This document shows, in pieces, positions 1 through 7,538 of a stretch of DNA of 14,876 nucleotides (position 1 is the stretch's first letter; every line of letters begins with the position of its first letter). Both the position numbers and the translations under genes were made by a program. The stretch is from CAG-791 sp963629395 (GTDB lineage: Bacteria > Bacillota > Clostridia > Lachnospirales > Lachnospiraceae). The notes beneath the pieces are model-generated. The model made no database searches, was not told the DNA's origin, and saw only the letters and a program-made list of their open reading frames with translations. The stretch is from positions 1-14,876 of the forward strand of contig CAVGIV010000064.1 in assembly GCA_963629395.1 (NCBI GenBank). Direction: 5' to 3'.

Positions 1-57
1 TATGAGACCTGGACCGGCATGAATACGGATCCCAACTGGACCCGTTACGAGAACTAA
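1..57 (+). CDS. 3' end of an unidentified gene
   Basis: An open frame enters from the left edge and ends at a TAA at 55-57, giving the last 18 residues YETWTGMNTDPNWTRYEN. The composition (Trp, Tyr, Asn, Thr) looks like a real protein tail, possibly of an extracytoplasmic protein, but it is too short to name. A long hairpin begins about 50 bp downstream and the next gene (ppk1) is convergent, which fits a gene end here. Whether it is truly coding cannot be decided from 57 bases. Confidence 0.4.
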   Translation, partial: YETWTGMNTDPNWTRYEN

Positions 58-107
58 TATCCAGGTGCAAGCAGTCAAAATAGGCTGAATGTTTGGGCCA
101 AGCAAAT

Positions 108-150
108 GAAGCACTGGCGGTGTACCGAATCGGTACACCGCCAGTGCTTC
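108..150. repeat. Perfect 20-bp hairpin, copy 1 of a dispersed palindrome
   Basis: Two perfectly complementary 20-nt arms (108-127 and 131-150) flank a 3-nt loop AAT. The core is GGCGGTGTACC / GGTACACCGCC. The hairpin lies between convergent gene ends and may help to end transcription of the left-edge gene, but no U-tract follows directly; the first T5 run is about 16 nt further on. A related hairpin at 4543-4581 matches about 16 of 20 bases in the left arm and 15 of 20 in the right arm, so this looks like a repeated element rather than a one-off terminator. Confidence 0.7.
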
Positions 151-300
151 GCAATACTCTGAACGTTTTTATATTGTCCTTGTGCTTTTTCTAATCCCAC
201 GTTTGACGCTTACGATTCTCCCCCATGCTTGCCCCTCTTTTGCCCCAGAATACGGAAAATGCAGGCAGAGCCAGGCGGAGACAACGGAAAAACCACCAAG

Positions 301-335
301 GAAACAGAAAACGGCATGACCGAAGTCACGCCGTT
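301..335 (-). terminator. Rho-independent terminator of the ppk2-ppk1 operon
   Basis: Read on the minus strand, the arms at 325-335 and 310-320 form an 11-bp stem (AACGGCGTGAC / GTCATGCCGTT, one G-U pair) closed by a stable UUCG tetraloop. TTCTGTTTC follows. It lies 12 bases beyond the ppk1 stop codon. Stem, tetraloop, T-rich tail and position all agree. Confidence 0.8.
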
Positions 336-346
336 CCTGTTCAGTT

Positions 347-2485
347 CTATTGGCTTCTGCGCTTTCCGCAAAGTATATTGCGCAACCGCCGAAAAAGGGG
401 TTCTCGCTTCGCAGAAGTTGGCCGAAGTATGTGAGGAGATTGCTCCATGAAGTAAGCCTGAGAGTCGAAGGACGCCGTACTGAGCCTACGGCTATATGAA
501 CCATCTGAAAGCAGAAAGCTGGCCTTGGCCGTGTCCTGCAATTGGAAATCCAGCAGCCGCTTCAGGCGATTTCGCAGGGCAGGATCATAAACGGGGCACG
601 CAATTTCCACCCGTCGGTTCAGGTTGCGTGTCATCAGATCAGCGGAAGAAATGTAGACCTTTGCCTGTTCCCCTTTTCCGAACAAATATATCCGGGCGTG
701 CTCTAAAAAGCGTCCCACCACACTGACTACATGGAGGTTTTCCGTGTAGCCGGAAATATCAGGTAAAATACAGCAGATACCCCGGATGATGAGGTGAATC
801 TCAACCCCCGCCTGTGATGCTTCGCAGAGCTTATCTATAACATCTTTCTCCGTTATGGAATTCGCCTTGATACAGATGTATCCATTCGAACCCTTTCGAA
901 TCTCACCATCGATTTGATCCAACAGGTCATTTTTGATGCCGTAGGGCGAAACGCACAGTTCACGGTAAGCGGCATCCAAATCGTTGATCAGCATATTCTG
1001 AAAGAATGAGACCGCATCCTCACCAATCACATCTGAAGCGGTCATGAGACTCAGATCCGTATACATGGCGTTGGTCTTCTCGTTATAATTTCCAGTTCCA
1101 ATCTGTGTGATGTAGCTGAGTTTTCCCAAAGTCCGCATGGTGATGAGGCAGATCTTGCTGTGGCATTTGAAGCCCTCCATCCCATAGATAACTTGACAAC
1201 CGGATTGCTCCAATACCTCCGACCAAGCAAGATTACTCGCTTCGTCAAATCTTGCCCGAAGCTCCATCAGTACCAGTACATCCTTGCCCCTTTCCGCAGC
1301 CCGGCAAAGTGTATGGACTATACGGGAAGAGGATGCCAGCCGGTAAATGGTAATTTTGATAGAAAGAACATTGGGATTGTCCGCTGCCTCGCTGAGCAGC
1401 TTTAAAAACGGCTCCGCGGAGTCATACGGGTAGTACAGCAGCTGATCCTGCCGCCTAATCTGGGAGATCATGCTCTGCTCCCGGCTGATATCTTCCGGCC
1501 AGCGCGGCTCATAGGGCCGGTACAGCAACCTGCGGCTTAACTCACAAGGCAGGTCATTGACCAGAGGATACACATACTGCATATTCAACGGACAGGTATC
1601 GATAAAAATCTGATGCGGCGCCACCTGAACCAGCGCTGCCAGCTTGGCGCGGAACTGCTCGTGAATCTTTCGATCCAGTTCCAGCCGCACCACAGAGAGA
1701 TAATCCCGTTTTTTCAGCAGAGCAGTGATTCGCCTGCGGAAGGTTTCTTCATTATCATCAAACTTTTCATCGTCAAAGCTAATATCGGCGTTCCGGGTCA
1801 CGCAGAGAACGCAGCTTTCCTGTACGGTATAGGCTCCGAACAGTGAGGGCAGCCAATGCATCAGCAGGTTTTCCATACGGACAAAGCGACCATTCCCCTC
1901 CGACAGCAGGAGATAGGGCGGCAGGGAATCCGGCAGCGGCACCAAGCCAATGGCCCAGCGGCCGTTCTTGCCCTTCAGCATCGCAGCGGCGTGGAGCTTT
2001 TTCCCTGCCAGATGCGGCACCGGGTGGTGCGCCCCCACGATGACAGGGGAAAGAATGGGTAGTATATTAGCCTTGAAATAGCAACTGACGAACTTCAGTT
2101 CTGTGGCATCCAGTGCAGACATAGGCACATCTTCGATGCCGTTTAAGGCCAACTTCCCCATTAAAGCGTGATATATCTGTTTTTTCAGCGTAATTAGTCC
2201 GGGAACGGCGGCGTAGATACGGTCGAGTTGTTCCATGGCGGTTAAGCCAGTCTTATTGTCGAACTCCGCAGGAGAAACATGGGCAATATCAAACAGGCTT
2301 CCAACCCGTACCATAAAGAATTCATCCAGATTGCTGGAAAAAATAGATATGAATTTTAATCGCTCCAGCAGCGGTACTGATGGATCTGACGCCTCTTCCA
2401 GCACCCTTTGGTTGAACCGAAGCCAACTTAGCTCCCGATTCTGGGTATACGGGTATTTCTTTGTGGATTCAGGGTCTTTCGACAT
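347..2485 (-). CDS. ppk1: Polyphosphate kinase 1
   Basis: Reversibly transfers the terminal phosphate of ATP to growing inorganic polyphosphate, usually at or near the membrane. The 712-residue product is close to the family's usual 690-720. Near the N-terminus it has the signature NRELSWLRFNQRVLEEA, then SSNLDEFFMVRVG. The catalytic half has SIKITIYRLA, the phospho-accepting histidine in CHSKICLI (His442), the GTGNYNEKTN motif, and the second conserved histidine in FLEHARIYLFG (His596). I start at the ATG at 2485 because GGGAG lies 8 nt upstream and the protein then begins MSKDPE, a natural ppk1 start. An in-frame ATG at 2548 would add 21 residues and sit only 6 nt after ppk2, but it has no ribosome binding site. 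It is the second gene of an operon with ppk2 and ends just before a UUCG-loop terminator. The basic C-terminal tail (GKRRSQ) is unremarkable. Confidence 0.96.
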   Translation of the reverse strand: MSKDPESTKKYPYTQNRELSWLRFNQRVLEEASDPSVPLLERLKFISIFSSNLDEFFMVRVGSLFDIAHVSPAEFDNKTGLTAMEQLDRIYAAVPGLITLKKQIYHALMGKLALNGIEDVPMSALDATELKFVSCYFKANILPILSPVIVGAHHPVPHLAGKKLHAAAMLKGKNGRWAIGLVPLPDSLPPYLLLSEGNGRFVRMENLLMHWLPSLFGAYTVQESCVLCVTRNADISFDDEKFDDNEETFRRRITALLKKRDYLSVVRLELDRKIHEQFRAKLAALVQVAPHQIFIDTCPLNMQYVYPLVNDLPCELSRRLLYRPYEPRWPEDISREQSMISQIRRQDQLLYYPYDSAEPFLKLLSEAADNPNVLSIKITIYRLASSSRIVHTLCRAAERGKDVLVLMELRARFDEASNLAWSEVLEQSGCQVIYGMEGFKCHSKICLITMRTLGKLSYITQIGTGNYNEKTNAMYTDLSLMTASDVIGEDAVSFFQNMLINDLDAAYRELCVSPYGIKNDLLDQIDGEIRKGSNGYICIKANSITEKDVIDKLCEASQAGVEIHLIIRGICCILPDISGYTENLHVVSVVGRFLEHARIYLFGKGEQAKVYISSADLMTRNLNRRVEIACPVYDPALRNRLKRLLDFQLQDTAKASFLLSDGSYSRRLSTASFDSQAYFMEQSPHILRPTSAKREPLFRRLRNILCGKRRSQ

Positions 2486-2554
2486 AAGCACATCTCCCGC
2501 GAATTTCTTCAGTAAGGCTGAAAAATCAGGCGTTCCTGTTCGCGCCATGCATCA

Positions 2555-3430
2555 TCAGCATGGTTCGCTTTCCAGCTGTTTGCGATAGTCAGACAGTCCG
2601 GACTGAGCCTCTGGCGAAAGTTCCGGGTATGTGTGGCAGCACGCCTCCAGAGAGGACAACACGACCTGCGATACCAGGAACCGCGTGTACCACTTCCGGT
2701 CTGCCGGAATGACATACCATGGACTATGCTGGGAGGCCGTTTCGCTGATTACCTGACTGTAAAGTGTCTGATACCGGTCAAAGAGAACGCGGTCTTTCAC
2801 ATCGTCGGGAGAAAACTTCCAGTTCTTTTCGGGGATATCAATGCGCTCCAGAAAGCGCTCTTTCTGCTTTTTCTTGGAAATGTGCAGGAATATTTTGACA
2901 ACCCGGTAGCTGTTGTCGTAAAGGTATTCCTCATATCCACAGATTTGGTGGTATCGCTTGCGGAAAAACTCATCCCTTTCGTTATTCAGAACCCGCGGAG
3001 CCATTTGATAGTTCTTTTGCAGGTCATGGATCTGCACAGTCAGTACGTCCTCATAATAGCTTCGATTGAAGATGGCGATACTTCCCCGCGGCGGGAGATG
3101 GCGGTTCACGCGCCAAAGATAGTCATGGCCCAACTCCTCACTGCTGGGCTGCTTGAAGCTGTGTACCAGAACGCCCTGCGGGTTGAGCCCTGCCATCACA
3201 TGCTTGATTGTGCTGTCCTTTCCAGCAGCATCCATGGCCTGCAGGATTACGATCAGTCCTTCGCGCCCATCGGCGTAAAATGCATCCTGGATCTGAGCCA
3301 TCTTTGCAAGGTTTTCCCGCGTCTGCGCCAGACAGCGTTCCTTGAAATCAGCGTTCTTCTCTACGCTGGTATCCAACTTTTCCAAATCACATCGCCGGGA
3401 GCCATCAAAACGAAATGCATCTGCTTCCAT
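2555..3430 (-). CDS. ppk2: PPK2-family polyphosphate:nucleotide phosphotransferase
   Basis: Uses polyphosphate to phosphorylate nucleotides (AMP, ADP or GDP depending on subclass); the preferred substrate cannot be read from the sequence. The 291-residue single-domain protein has a Walker A motif DAAGKDST (67-74), a Walker B-like FNRSYYEDVL (121-130), the conserved GLNPQGV and VNRHLPPRG stretches, and a basic lid segment KKKQKERFLERID (187-199). This fits TIGR03709-like PPK2 proteins. I start at the ATG at 3430 because GAGGAGG sits 5 nt upstream. An in-frame ATG at 3457 would add nine residues but lies only a few bases from the predicted transcription start. The open frame runs further upstream to 3919 with no family similarity, so that part is not coding. 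First gene of the ppk2-ppk1 operon; the pairing couples polyphosphate synthesis to its use for nucleotide recharging. Confidence 0.93.
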   Translation of the reverse strand: MEADAFRFDGSRRCDLEKLDTSVEKNADFKERCLAQTRENLAKMAQIQDAFYADGREGLIVILQAMDAAGKDSTIKHVMAGLNPQGVLVHSFKQPSSEELGHDYLWRVNRHLPPRGSIAIFNRSYYEDVLTVQIHDLQKNYQMAPRVLNNERDEFFRKRYHQICGYEEYLYDNSYRVVKIFLHISKKKQKERFLERIDIPEKNWKFSPDDVKDRVLFDRYQTLYSQVISETASQHSPWYVIPADRKWYTRFLVSQVVLSSLEACCHTYPELSPEAQSGLSDYRKQLESEPC

Positions 3431-3466
3431 AGGAACCTCCTCGTTCAATTTTGTCATAGCACCTTT

Positions 3467-3495
3467 AGTGTAGTCGCTTTCCATGCAAGATGCAA
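3467..3495 (-). promoter_or_regulatory. Sigma-A type promoter of ppk2-ppk1
   Basis: On the minus strand the -35 is TTGCAT (3490-3495) and the -10 is TACACT (3467-3472), with exactly 17 bp between them. Transcription would start near 3460, leaving a leader of about 30 nt that contains the GAGGAGG site of ppk2. No better promoter is seen in the spacer. Confidence 0.6.
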
Positions 3496-3508
3496 GCTTT
3501 TTCTTGCA
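3483..3508. repeat. Direct and inverted heptamer repeats over the ppk2 -35 region
   Basis: ATGCAAG occurs twice in tandem (3483-3489 and 3490-3496). The second copy also forms an inverted repeat TGCAAG-N6-CTTGCA (3491-3508). The cluster overlaps the -35 hexamer, a typical position for a repressor or activator site. No known phosphate-regulon box is recognised. A role in regulation is inferred from position only. Confidence 0.4.
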
Positions 3509-3688
3509 CACTGGCGCCGTTCTCTGCAAAAGGGAAATTGTGCGAGAAGATATCTTCAGACTGCTGTCTGCACTGGCGGGATTCCCGCGCTCGCCGCAAT
3601 ATTCCGAAAGTCGAGGCACTGCGTAGAATATCTGATGACACCGTTGCCCTCCAATTTTATCACATGTGGCGTAATATTCCTTAATAGT

Positions 3689-3877
3689 CAAGAGAGTGTT
3701 CAGAAAGCTCTCCGGAACGGCGGTAAGGTTCAGCTTACCGGTTTTGGAATCTTTGAGGGGAGAGAGCGCACAACTCGTACTGGCAGGAATCCTGCGAGTG
3801 GCGAGTCGATCAAAATCGCAGCCATCAAGATACCTGTGTTCAAGACGGGAAAGTTGTTTAAGGACTGTATTCGGTAA
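3689..3877 (+). pseudogene. HU family DNA-binding protein, C-terminal remnant
   Basis: The frame from 3689 to the TAA at 3875-3877 encodes 62 residues that match the last two thirds of HU: GGKVQLTGFGIFEGRER (beta sheet), TGRNPASGESIKI (DNA-binding arm with the intercalating RNP proline), then PVFKTGKLFKD (last helix). A full HU is about 90 residues. The N-terminal helices needed for dimerisation are absent, no start codon or ribosome binding site precedes the fragment, and neither other forward frame just upstream supplies the missing part. A cysteine replaces the usual small residue near the C-terminus. It is most simply the 3' remnant of a gene cut off at about 3690, placed divergently to the ppk2 promoter. 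Confidence 0.8.
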
Positions 3878-4084
3878 GCAACGAGGGAGCCCGGATGAAT
3901 TCAGATCGTCCGGACGCATTCGTTGCGTGAGTGGGATAACCCAGCCTTGATAGCATGCCTGGGAAGAGCCGCCTGGTGGGACTTTGAAGTGGACAGATGC
4001 CTGAAGAACGGAAAGGGCATTGCGATTTCCGTCAGGGGGCTCTCCGTATGCCGTTCTGCGGATATGCGTTTGCGCAAGGTATCC

Positions 4085-4117
4085 GGAAAAACGGAAAGGC
4101 CGCCTTTCGGCGGCCTT
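4085..4117 (-). terminator. Hairpin terminator, best read on the minus strand
   Basis: A 9-bp GC-rich stem AAGGCCGCC / GGCGGCCTT (4096-4104 and 4109-4117) has a 4-nt loop. Read on the minus strand it is followed by TCCGTTTTTCC; on the plus strand only CTCGC follows. It therefore looks like the end of a minus-strand transcript, yet no minus-strand gene is visible to its right. Confidence 0.6.
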
Positions 4118-4542
4118 CTCGCATATGATTGGGAAGATTGAATGAAAAGAAGTTTTGTCTCTTGCAAGTATTAAGATACAGAAGAATTATTAAGCAAACC
4201 AGCGGGATTTGTTACAAAAGTTTTAAATCTTTGCTATTTTCCCATTTTCTTTGAAAATCAAGGCATCCATTGCCCTGCAACGCTTTCTGCGCCATTTCCG
4301 CGTCGCAAATTTCTGTGCTTGTTTGTGCTTTTTTGCGCTAAAAAATACATATTACAAACACAGTACGCAGTAACCCCCAATCTATTGCGCATCAATGCTT
4401 TTTGCCGTTGCGTAATCATCTGGAGACGTCAAGTCAAAATTGCAGTAGCTCATATCTCCATAAATATGGATCAAGACCCCGTTGTAAAAATGCTCATAAA
4501 CACAGAGAACCGGCAAAAGCTGAAATACATTCGGAGCGATGT

Positions 4543-4581
4543 GAAGCAGAGGCGGTGTGCCAGGTGGTACACCGCCCCTGC
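4543..4581. repeat. Hairpin, copy 2 of the dispersed palindrome
   Basis: Arms 4546-4562 and 4565-4581 pair over 17 positions with one mismatch and one G-T pair around GGCGGTGTGCC / GGTACACCGCC. It shares the leading GAAGCA and the core with the perfect hairpin at 108-150. It lies about 140 bp upstream of the promoter of the first large gene and has no U-tract, so termination is not its obvious role. Confidence 0.55.
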
Positions 4582-4720
4582 TCATGGATCCGGTCACGTA
4601 TTGCGAGCTGCCCTTGACGGGAAAGATTCTTTCGCTTGGAGTCATATTAGAAGACTTCCTCCCATTCAGGTTCCGTAGGAAGGAATGGAAACAGCGGAGA
4701 CGAATTTTTTCGGAAATTGC

Positions 4721-4750
4721 GGGACAAAAGGCTGTGCTCTGGTGTATAAT
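4721..4750 (+). promoter_or_regulatory. Family promoter of the 799-residue gene
   Basis: GGGACA (4721-4726) is followed after 18 bp by a perfect TATAAT (4745-4750), immediately preceded by GGTG. The same arrangement, with the same 24-bp distance between hexamer starts, recurs before the two other large genes (7450-7479 and 11532-11561). A T6 run followed by CG lies 10 nt upstream of the -35, as at the third gene. Confidence 0.7.
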
Positions 4751-4756
4751 AATTGA

Positions 4757-4947
4757 GCGTATAACATCCTCAGGAAAGCCTGTGCCTGTTGGCACAGCCG
4801 ATCCATACGGCAGGGCAGGACATGCCCGAAGCGATATTACTCGGAGAGACCATATAAGGTCTCGTATCATGTAGCCTGTGGTCATTGGGCCGGGAATCCC
4901 TTAGCCGTGGGGGAGCACTAAAGATAAAGCAGACGGAGGAAAACAGT
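4757..4947 (+). promoter_or_regulatory. Long structured 5' leader
   Basis: About 190 nt separate the predicted transcription start from the ATG at 4948. The leader holds three short perfect hairpins: CTGTGCC/GGCACAG (4780-4797), GGGCA/TGCCC (4813-4827) and GAGACC/GGTCTC (4846-4863), then a G-rich stretch before the ribosome binding site GGAGGA (4935-4940). I do not recognise a known riboswitch class. The two other family genes have leaders of only about 50 and 30 nt, so this one may carry an extra control element. Confidence 0.4.
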
Positions 4948-7347
4948 ATGGGCATGTTCGATCTTTACTACGAGAAGCTGAAGGCCAAGATGTCGGGCCA
5001 GCCGCCGATGAATCTGCAGCAAGCCATGGCGGCACTCAAAGCGGAGCTTCAGGAGGCCCGGCAGAACGCCGATCAAGGGCTCAACGAGCAGGTGCGCAAG
5101 CGTCTCGACTACTCCCGAAAGTGCAGCGACGCGCTGATGGACTGCGCAGCCGAGAGAATCCGGAAGGAGACTGCGTGGGATACGGCTGTTGAAAGTATCA
5201 AAAAGCTGTTCGAAAGAAATCAGAGACCCAATCCGGATTTCAAGCTCTCTGGCGGGAACGGCAACTGGATGGTCAACCTGATGAAGACGGGCGGCACATT
5301 ACTGGACGAAGGGTACAACGAAAAGCTCATCGCGCAGATGGCTCTTTGCACCGGACAGATCAGCAGCGGCGAATATAACTTTATCCGTGAGATGTGGCAC
5401 AAGTCTTATAACCGGGAGGTACCGGAAGAGGCGAATGAAAACTACGGCCCAATTATACAGCAGGAGCAGCGGAATGCGGCGGCGGAGCTGCTGGACGCGC
5501 TGGAGGAAAAGCTCCGGATGGGAGAGCAGCAGTGGGAGGCGGCCGAGGCCAGCGTCGGCACGATTATCAAATTGGATGCGGATGACGACACGCTGAGCAA
5601 CGCGTTTCACATCGTTGAGTCGGACGAAATCCGTCTGCTGGAGAATGTGCAGACCTGCTTCGCTGACTTCGAAGAATTCGAGGAGAACAGGAAGCTTCCC
5701 GAGGCAAGGAGAAAGCAGAGTCAAATCTGGCCGCCTGTCGAAAAAGCGCGGATGGCGGAGCTCAGGGAAAAGGCGGAGCAGGAGGCGCAGATGTATTACG
5801 CTGCGATGCTGGAGAAAGCCGCCGAAGAAGTGCCGGAGGAAGCCCCACAGGAGGAGCCGCCCGCCGGGGAGAAGAAGCTTACGCAGGGGCAGAAGACCGT
5901 GCTGAAAAACAAGCGGATCAGTGAGCATCTGAAGCCTTACGGGCTTACATGGACGGACATGAACCGGAAGAACACCGGGGCGGACCGTATCGTCTACGGG
6001 AAAGAGACGGGCGAGACGGTCATCCTGAAAGTGACCGAGGCGGATGCGGCCGGCGGCTACAAGATCGAGATCAGCGATGCCGACCCCGGACGCCTTGTGA
6101 ATTTCGACCTTGCCGAGCGGATGAGCATCGCGAAAAGCAAGGTCAAATATCTGGAAGTAAACACGTATCCGGACCCGACCACGGGCGAGTTGAAGCATTC
6201 GGCGGAATACGATGATCTGTGCGAGAAGATGACCGCGCTGGAGGGGGTAAAGCTTAACGACGAGCCCAGCCTGGATCAGGTGAAAGACGCCGGAAACCGG
6301 TTCCGCCTGTTCGGACAGGCGCTGGAGAAGTACATCAAGATGCGGGCGGAACATCCGGAGCCCGAGCAGAGGGCGGACTGGTACGAGGGCGCCATCAAGG
6401 AGCTGCGGAGCTTCGTGCACGACAAGCTCGACGCCATCCTGCTGGTCGATAACCACATCAGAACGAAAAACGCGCGGGAGCTGGACGGAAAGGAGCTCGA
6501 GGAGGCCATCGGCGCGGCGCAGGCGAAAGGTAAGCGTAAAAGAGTAATAGGTATCAGTCTGCCGGAGGGATACATCGAGGCCGCAACGGAGTGGAGCGTA
6601 TACTTCGCAGATAGGATCGAGCAGTATGATACGCAGATGAAGAATGCTTGGGATCAGGCGATCGAGAGGGCCAAGATGGACGGGACGAAGAAAGTCACGC
6701 CCCCGGAGCCGATTGCTTTGGATCTGTTCCAGATACTTGAGCAGTCGAATCACGCAAACAAGGTGGCAGACAGAGCCCAGCTTAAGGTTCTGCTGGGTGC
6801 AACGTATCATGATCCGGCTGACCCGGACGAGGCGGGGCAGGCGCAGAAAAACGGCAAACAACGCACCACATTGTATGATGCAGCTCTTGCGGGAAAAGTG
6901 GGGCCGGAGGAGCTGGTGGACACGCTGGCGAAGAGCGTCCTTGCCTGCGAGGTGGCGAAGGAGCTGATGAAGCTGGAGACTCAGATGGATGTACAGGTCG
7001 AACCGCCCATCAAGGCCCTCATCGAAGGCGGTCGGCTCTACGACGTGGTGGACATGGTGAAAAACTCCCAGAGCTTTGGTGAGCACTACCGTGCCCTCGA
7101 CCTGAGCGGCGGCGTGAAGAGTCAGCTGGACGCGATCCGCAATGCCGAGCCCGGGGATGAGCCTCCCGCTCCCGCCGTGGTCGCGAAGGAGATTCTGAAG
7201 AGCTATCTGGATCGGCAGCGGCAGCAGGCGGACAAGCCTGCAAACAAGGCCGACGAGAAGCAGGCCCAGCTGCCTGTGGAGCAGAGGAAAGCGCAGCCCG
7301 TGCTGAAGAATGGTGATCCGGGTCTCAAGCCGCCGGTGTTGAAATGA
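4948..7347 (+). CDS. Large soluble protein of unknown function, family member A
   Basis: I do not recognise a named family. The 799-residue product has no signal peptide or membrane segment and is rich in Glu, Lys and Ala, so it is probably cytoplasmic and mostly helical. Visible segments are: an N-terminal helical region starting MGMFDLYYEKLKAKM with CSDALMDCAAE (59-69), MALCTG (131-136) and ESDEIRLLENVQTCF (224-238); an acidic, Pro-rich linker (about 291-308); a beta-rich piece IVYGKETGETVILKV (348-362) through DPGRLVNFDLA; a helical bundle ending RELDGKELEEAI (510-521); and a C-terminal module with VDMVKNSQSFGEHYRALDL (701-719) and VVAKEILKSYL (744-754), then a Lys/Gln/Pro-rich tail. The start at 4948 is set by GGAGGA 7 nt upstream; the frame opens at 4885, but the paralogue begins with the matching MGKFDVYYE. 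It is a tandem paralogue of the next gene and has its own promoter. Confidence 0.9.
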   Translation: MGMFDLYYEKLKAKMSGQPPMNLQQAMAALKAELQEARQNADQGLNEQVRKRLDYSRKCSDALMDCAAERIRKETAWDTAVESIKKLFERNQRPNPDFKLSGGNGNWMVNLMKTGGTLLDEGYNEKLIAQMALCTGQISSGEYNFIREMWHKSYNREVPEEANENYGPIIQQEQRNAAAELLDALEEKLRMGEQQWEAAEASVGTIIKLDADDDTLSNAFHIVESDEIRLLENVQTCFADFEEFEENRKLPEARRKQSQIWPPVEKARMAELREKAEQEAQMYYAAMLEKAAEEVPEEAPQEEPPAGEKKLTQGQKTVLKNKRISEHLKPYGLTWTDMNRKNTGADRIVYGKETGETVILKVTEADAAGGYKIEISDADPGRLVNFDLAERMSIAKSKVKYLEVNTYPDPTTGELKHSAEYDDLCEKMTALEGVKLNDEPSLDQVKDAGNRFRLFGQALEKYIKMRAEHPEPEQRADWYEGAIKELRSFVHDKLDAILLVDNHIRTKNARELDGKELEEAIGAAQAKGKRKRVIGISLPEGYIEAATEWSVYFADRIEQYDTQMKNAWDQAIERAKMDGTKKVTPPEPIALDLFQILEQSNHANKVADRAQLKVLLGATYHDPADPDEAGQAQKNGKQRTTLYDAALAGKVGPEELVDTLAKSVLACEVAKELMKLETQMDVQVEPPIKALIEGGRLYDVVDMVKNSQSFGEHYRALDLSGGVKSQLDAIRNAEPGDEPPAPAVVAKEILKSYLDRQRQQADKPANKADEKQAQLPVEQRKAQPVLKNGDPGLKPPVLK

Positions 7348-7359
7348 GAAAGCCGCAGG

Positions 7360-7404
7360 GGCGCAGTTCGTTTCAGACTGCGCCATTCGGCCTGCAAAGC
7401 AGGC
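7360..7404 (+). other. Two hairpins between the tandem paralogues
   Basis: GGCGCAGT / ACTGCGCC (7360-7367 and 7377-7384) and GCCTGC / GCAGGC (7390-7395 and 7399-7404) follow the stop codon of the first large gene by 12 bases. No clear U-tract follows either, so termination would be weak or factor-assisted. They may protect the 3' end of the upstream transcript. Confidence 0.4.
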
Positions 7405-7449
7405 ATCTTCGACAGAAAGCCGGGGAATGGTAAAAAACGATTCAACGGC

Positions 7450-7479
7450 GGGACAAAACGGCACGCTGCGGTGTATAAA
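7450..7479 (+). promoter_or_regulatory. Family promoter of the 733-residue gene
   Basis: GGGACA (7450-7455), an 18-bp spacer ending GGTG, and TATAAA (7474-7479). GGGACAAAA and GGTGTATAA are identical to the promoter of the gene before it at the same spacing, and CTGCGGTGTATA is identical to that of the third large gene. An A6 run followed by CG lies just upstream. The leader to the ATG at 7539 is about 53 nt. Confidence 0.7.
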
Positions 7480-7538
7480 TAAGTGAAAACTCAAGGCTGA
7501 ACGCAGTTCAAATAAGATGATTAGGAGAGAAAAACAAT

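Larger units (their letters stand above)
3878..4720. other. About 840 bp with no supported gene
   Basis: Open frames of up to about 165 codons exist on both strands, but none has a convincing ribosome binding site or recognisable family similarity. The part from about 4140 to 4440 is visibly richer in A+T than its surroundings. Contents I can support are a strong hairpin with a T-rich tail on the minus strand (4085-4117) and the second copy of the dispersed hairpin (4543-4581). The rest may be decayed coding DNA or an old insertion site. Confidence 0.5.

Noticed and set aside
2633..3688. The long plus-strand frame that runs through ppk2 into the HU fragment
   Set aside because: Only the part from 3689 resembles a protein family. 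The rest is antisense to ppk2 and its promoter region.
3431..3919. An N-terminal extension of ppk2 up to an ATG at 3919
   Set aside because: The added residues resemble no PPK2 protein, overlap the HU remnant and promoter on the other strand, and lack a ribosome binding site; GAGGAGG marks the start at 3430.
4382..4885. A 167-codon minus-strand frame and overlapping plus-strand frames of 71-119 codons
   Set aside because: They have no ribosome binding site or recognisable similarity and they overlap the family promoter and the hairpin repeat.
4757..4947. A c-di-GMP or other known riboswitch in the leader
   Set aside because: I looked for remembered core motifs of common classes and found none; only generic hairpins are visible.
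5299..7494. A 731-codon open frame on the minus strand opposite family member A
   Set aside because: It runs antisense to a gene with a clear ribosome binding site, promoter and paralogue. Its Leu/Arg/His-rich translation is typical of the shadow of Glu/Lys/Ala-rich coding DNA, and it has no start signal.
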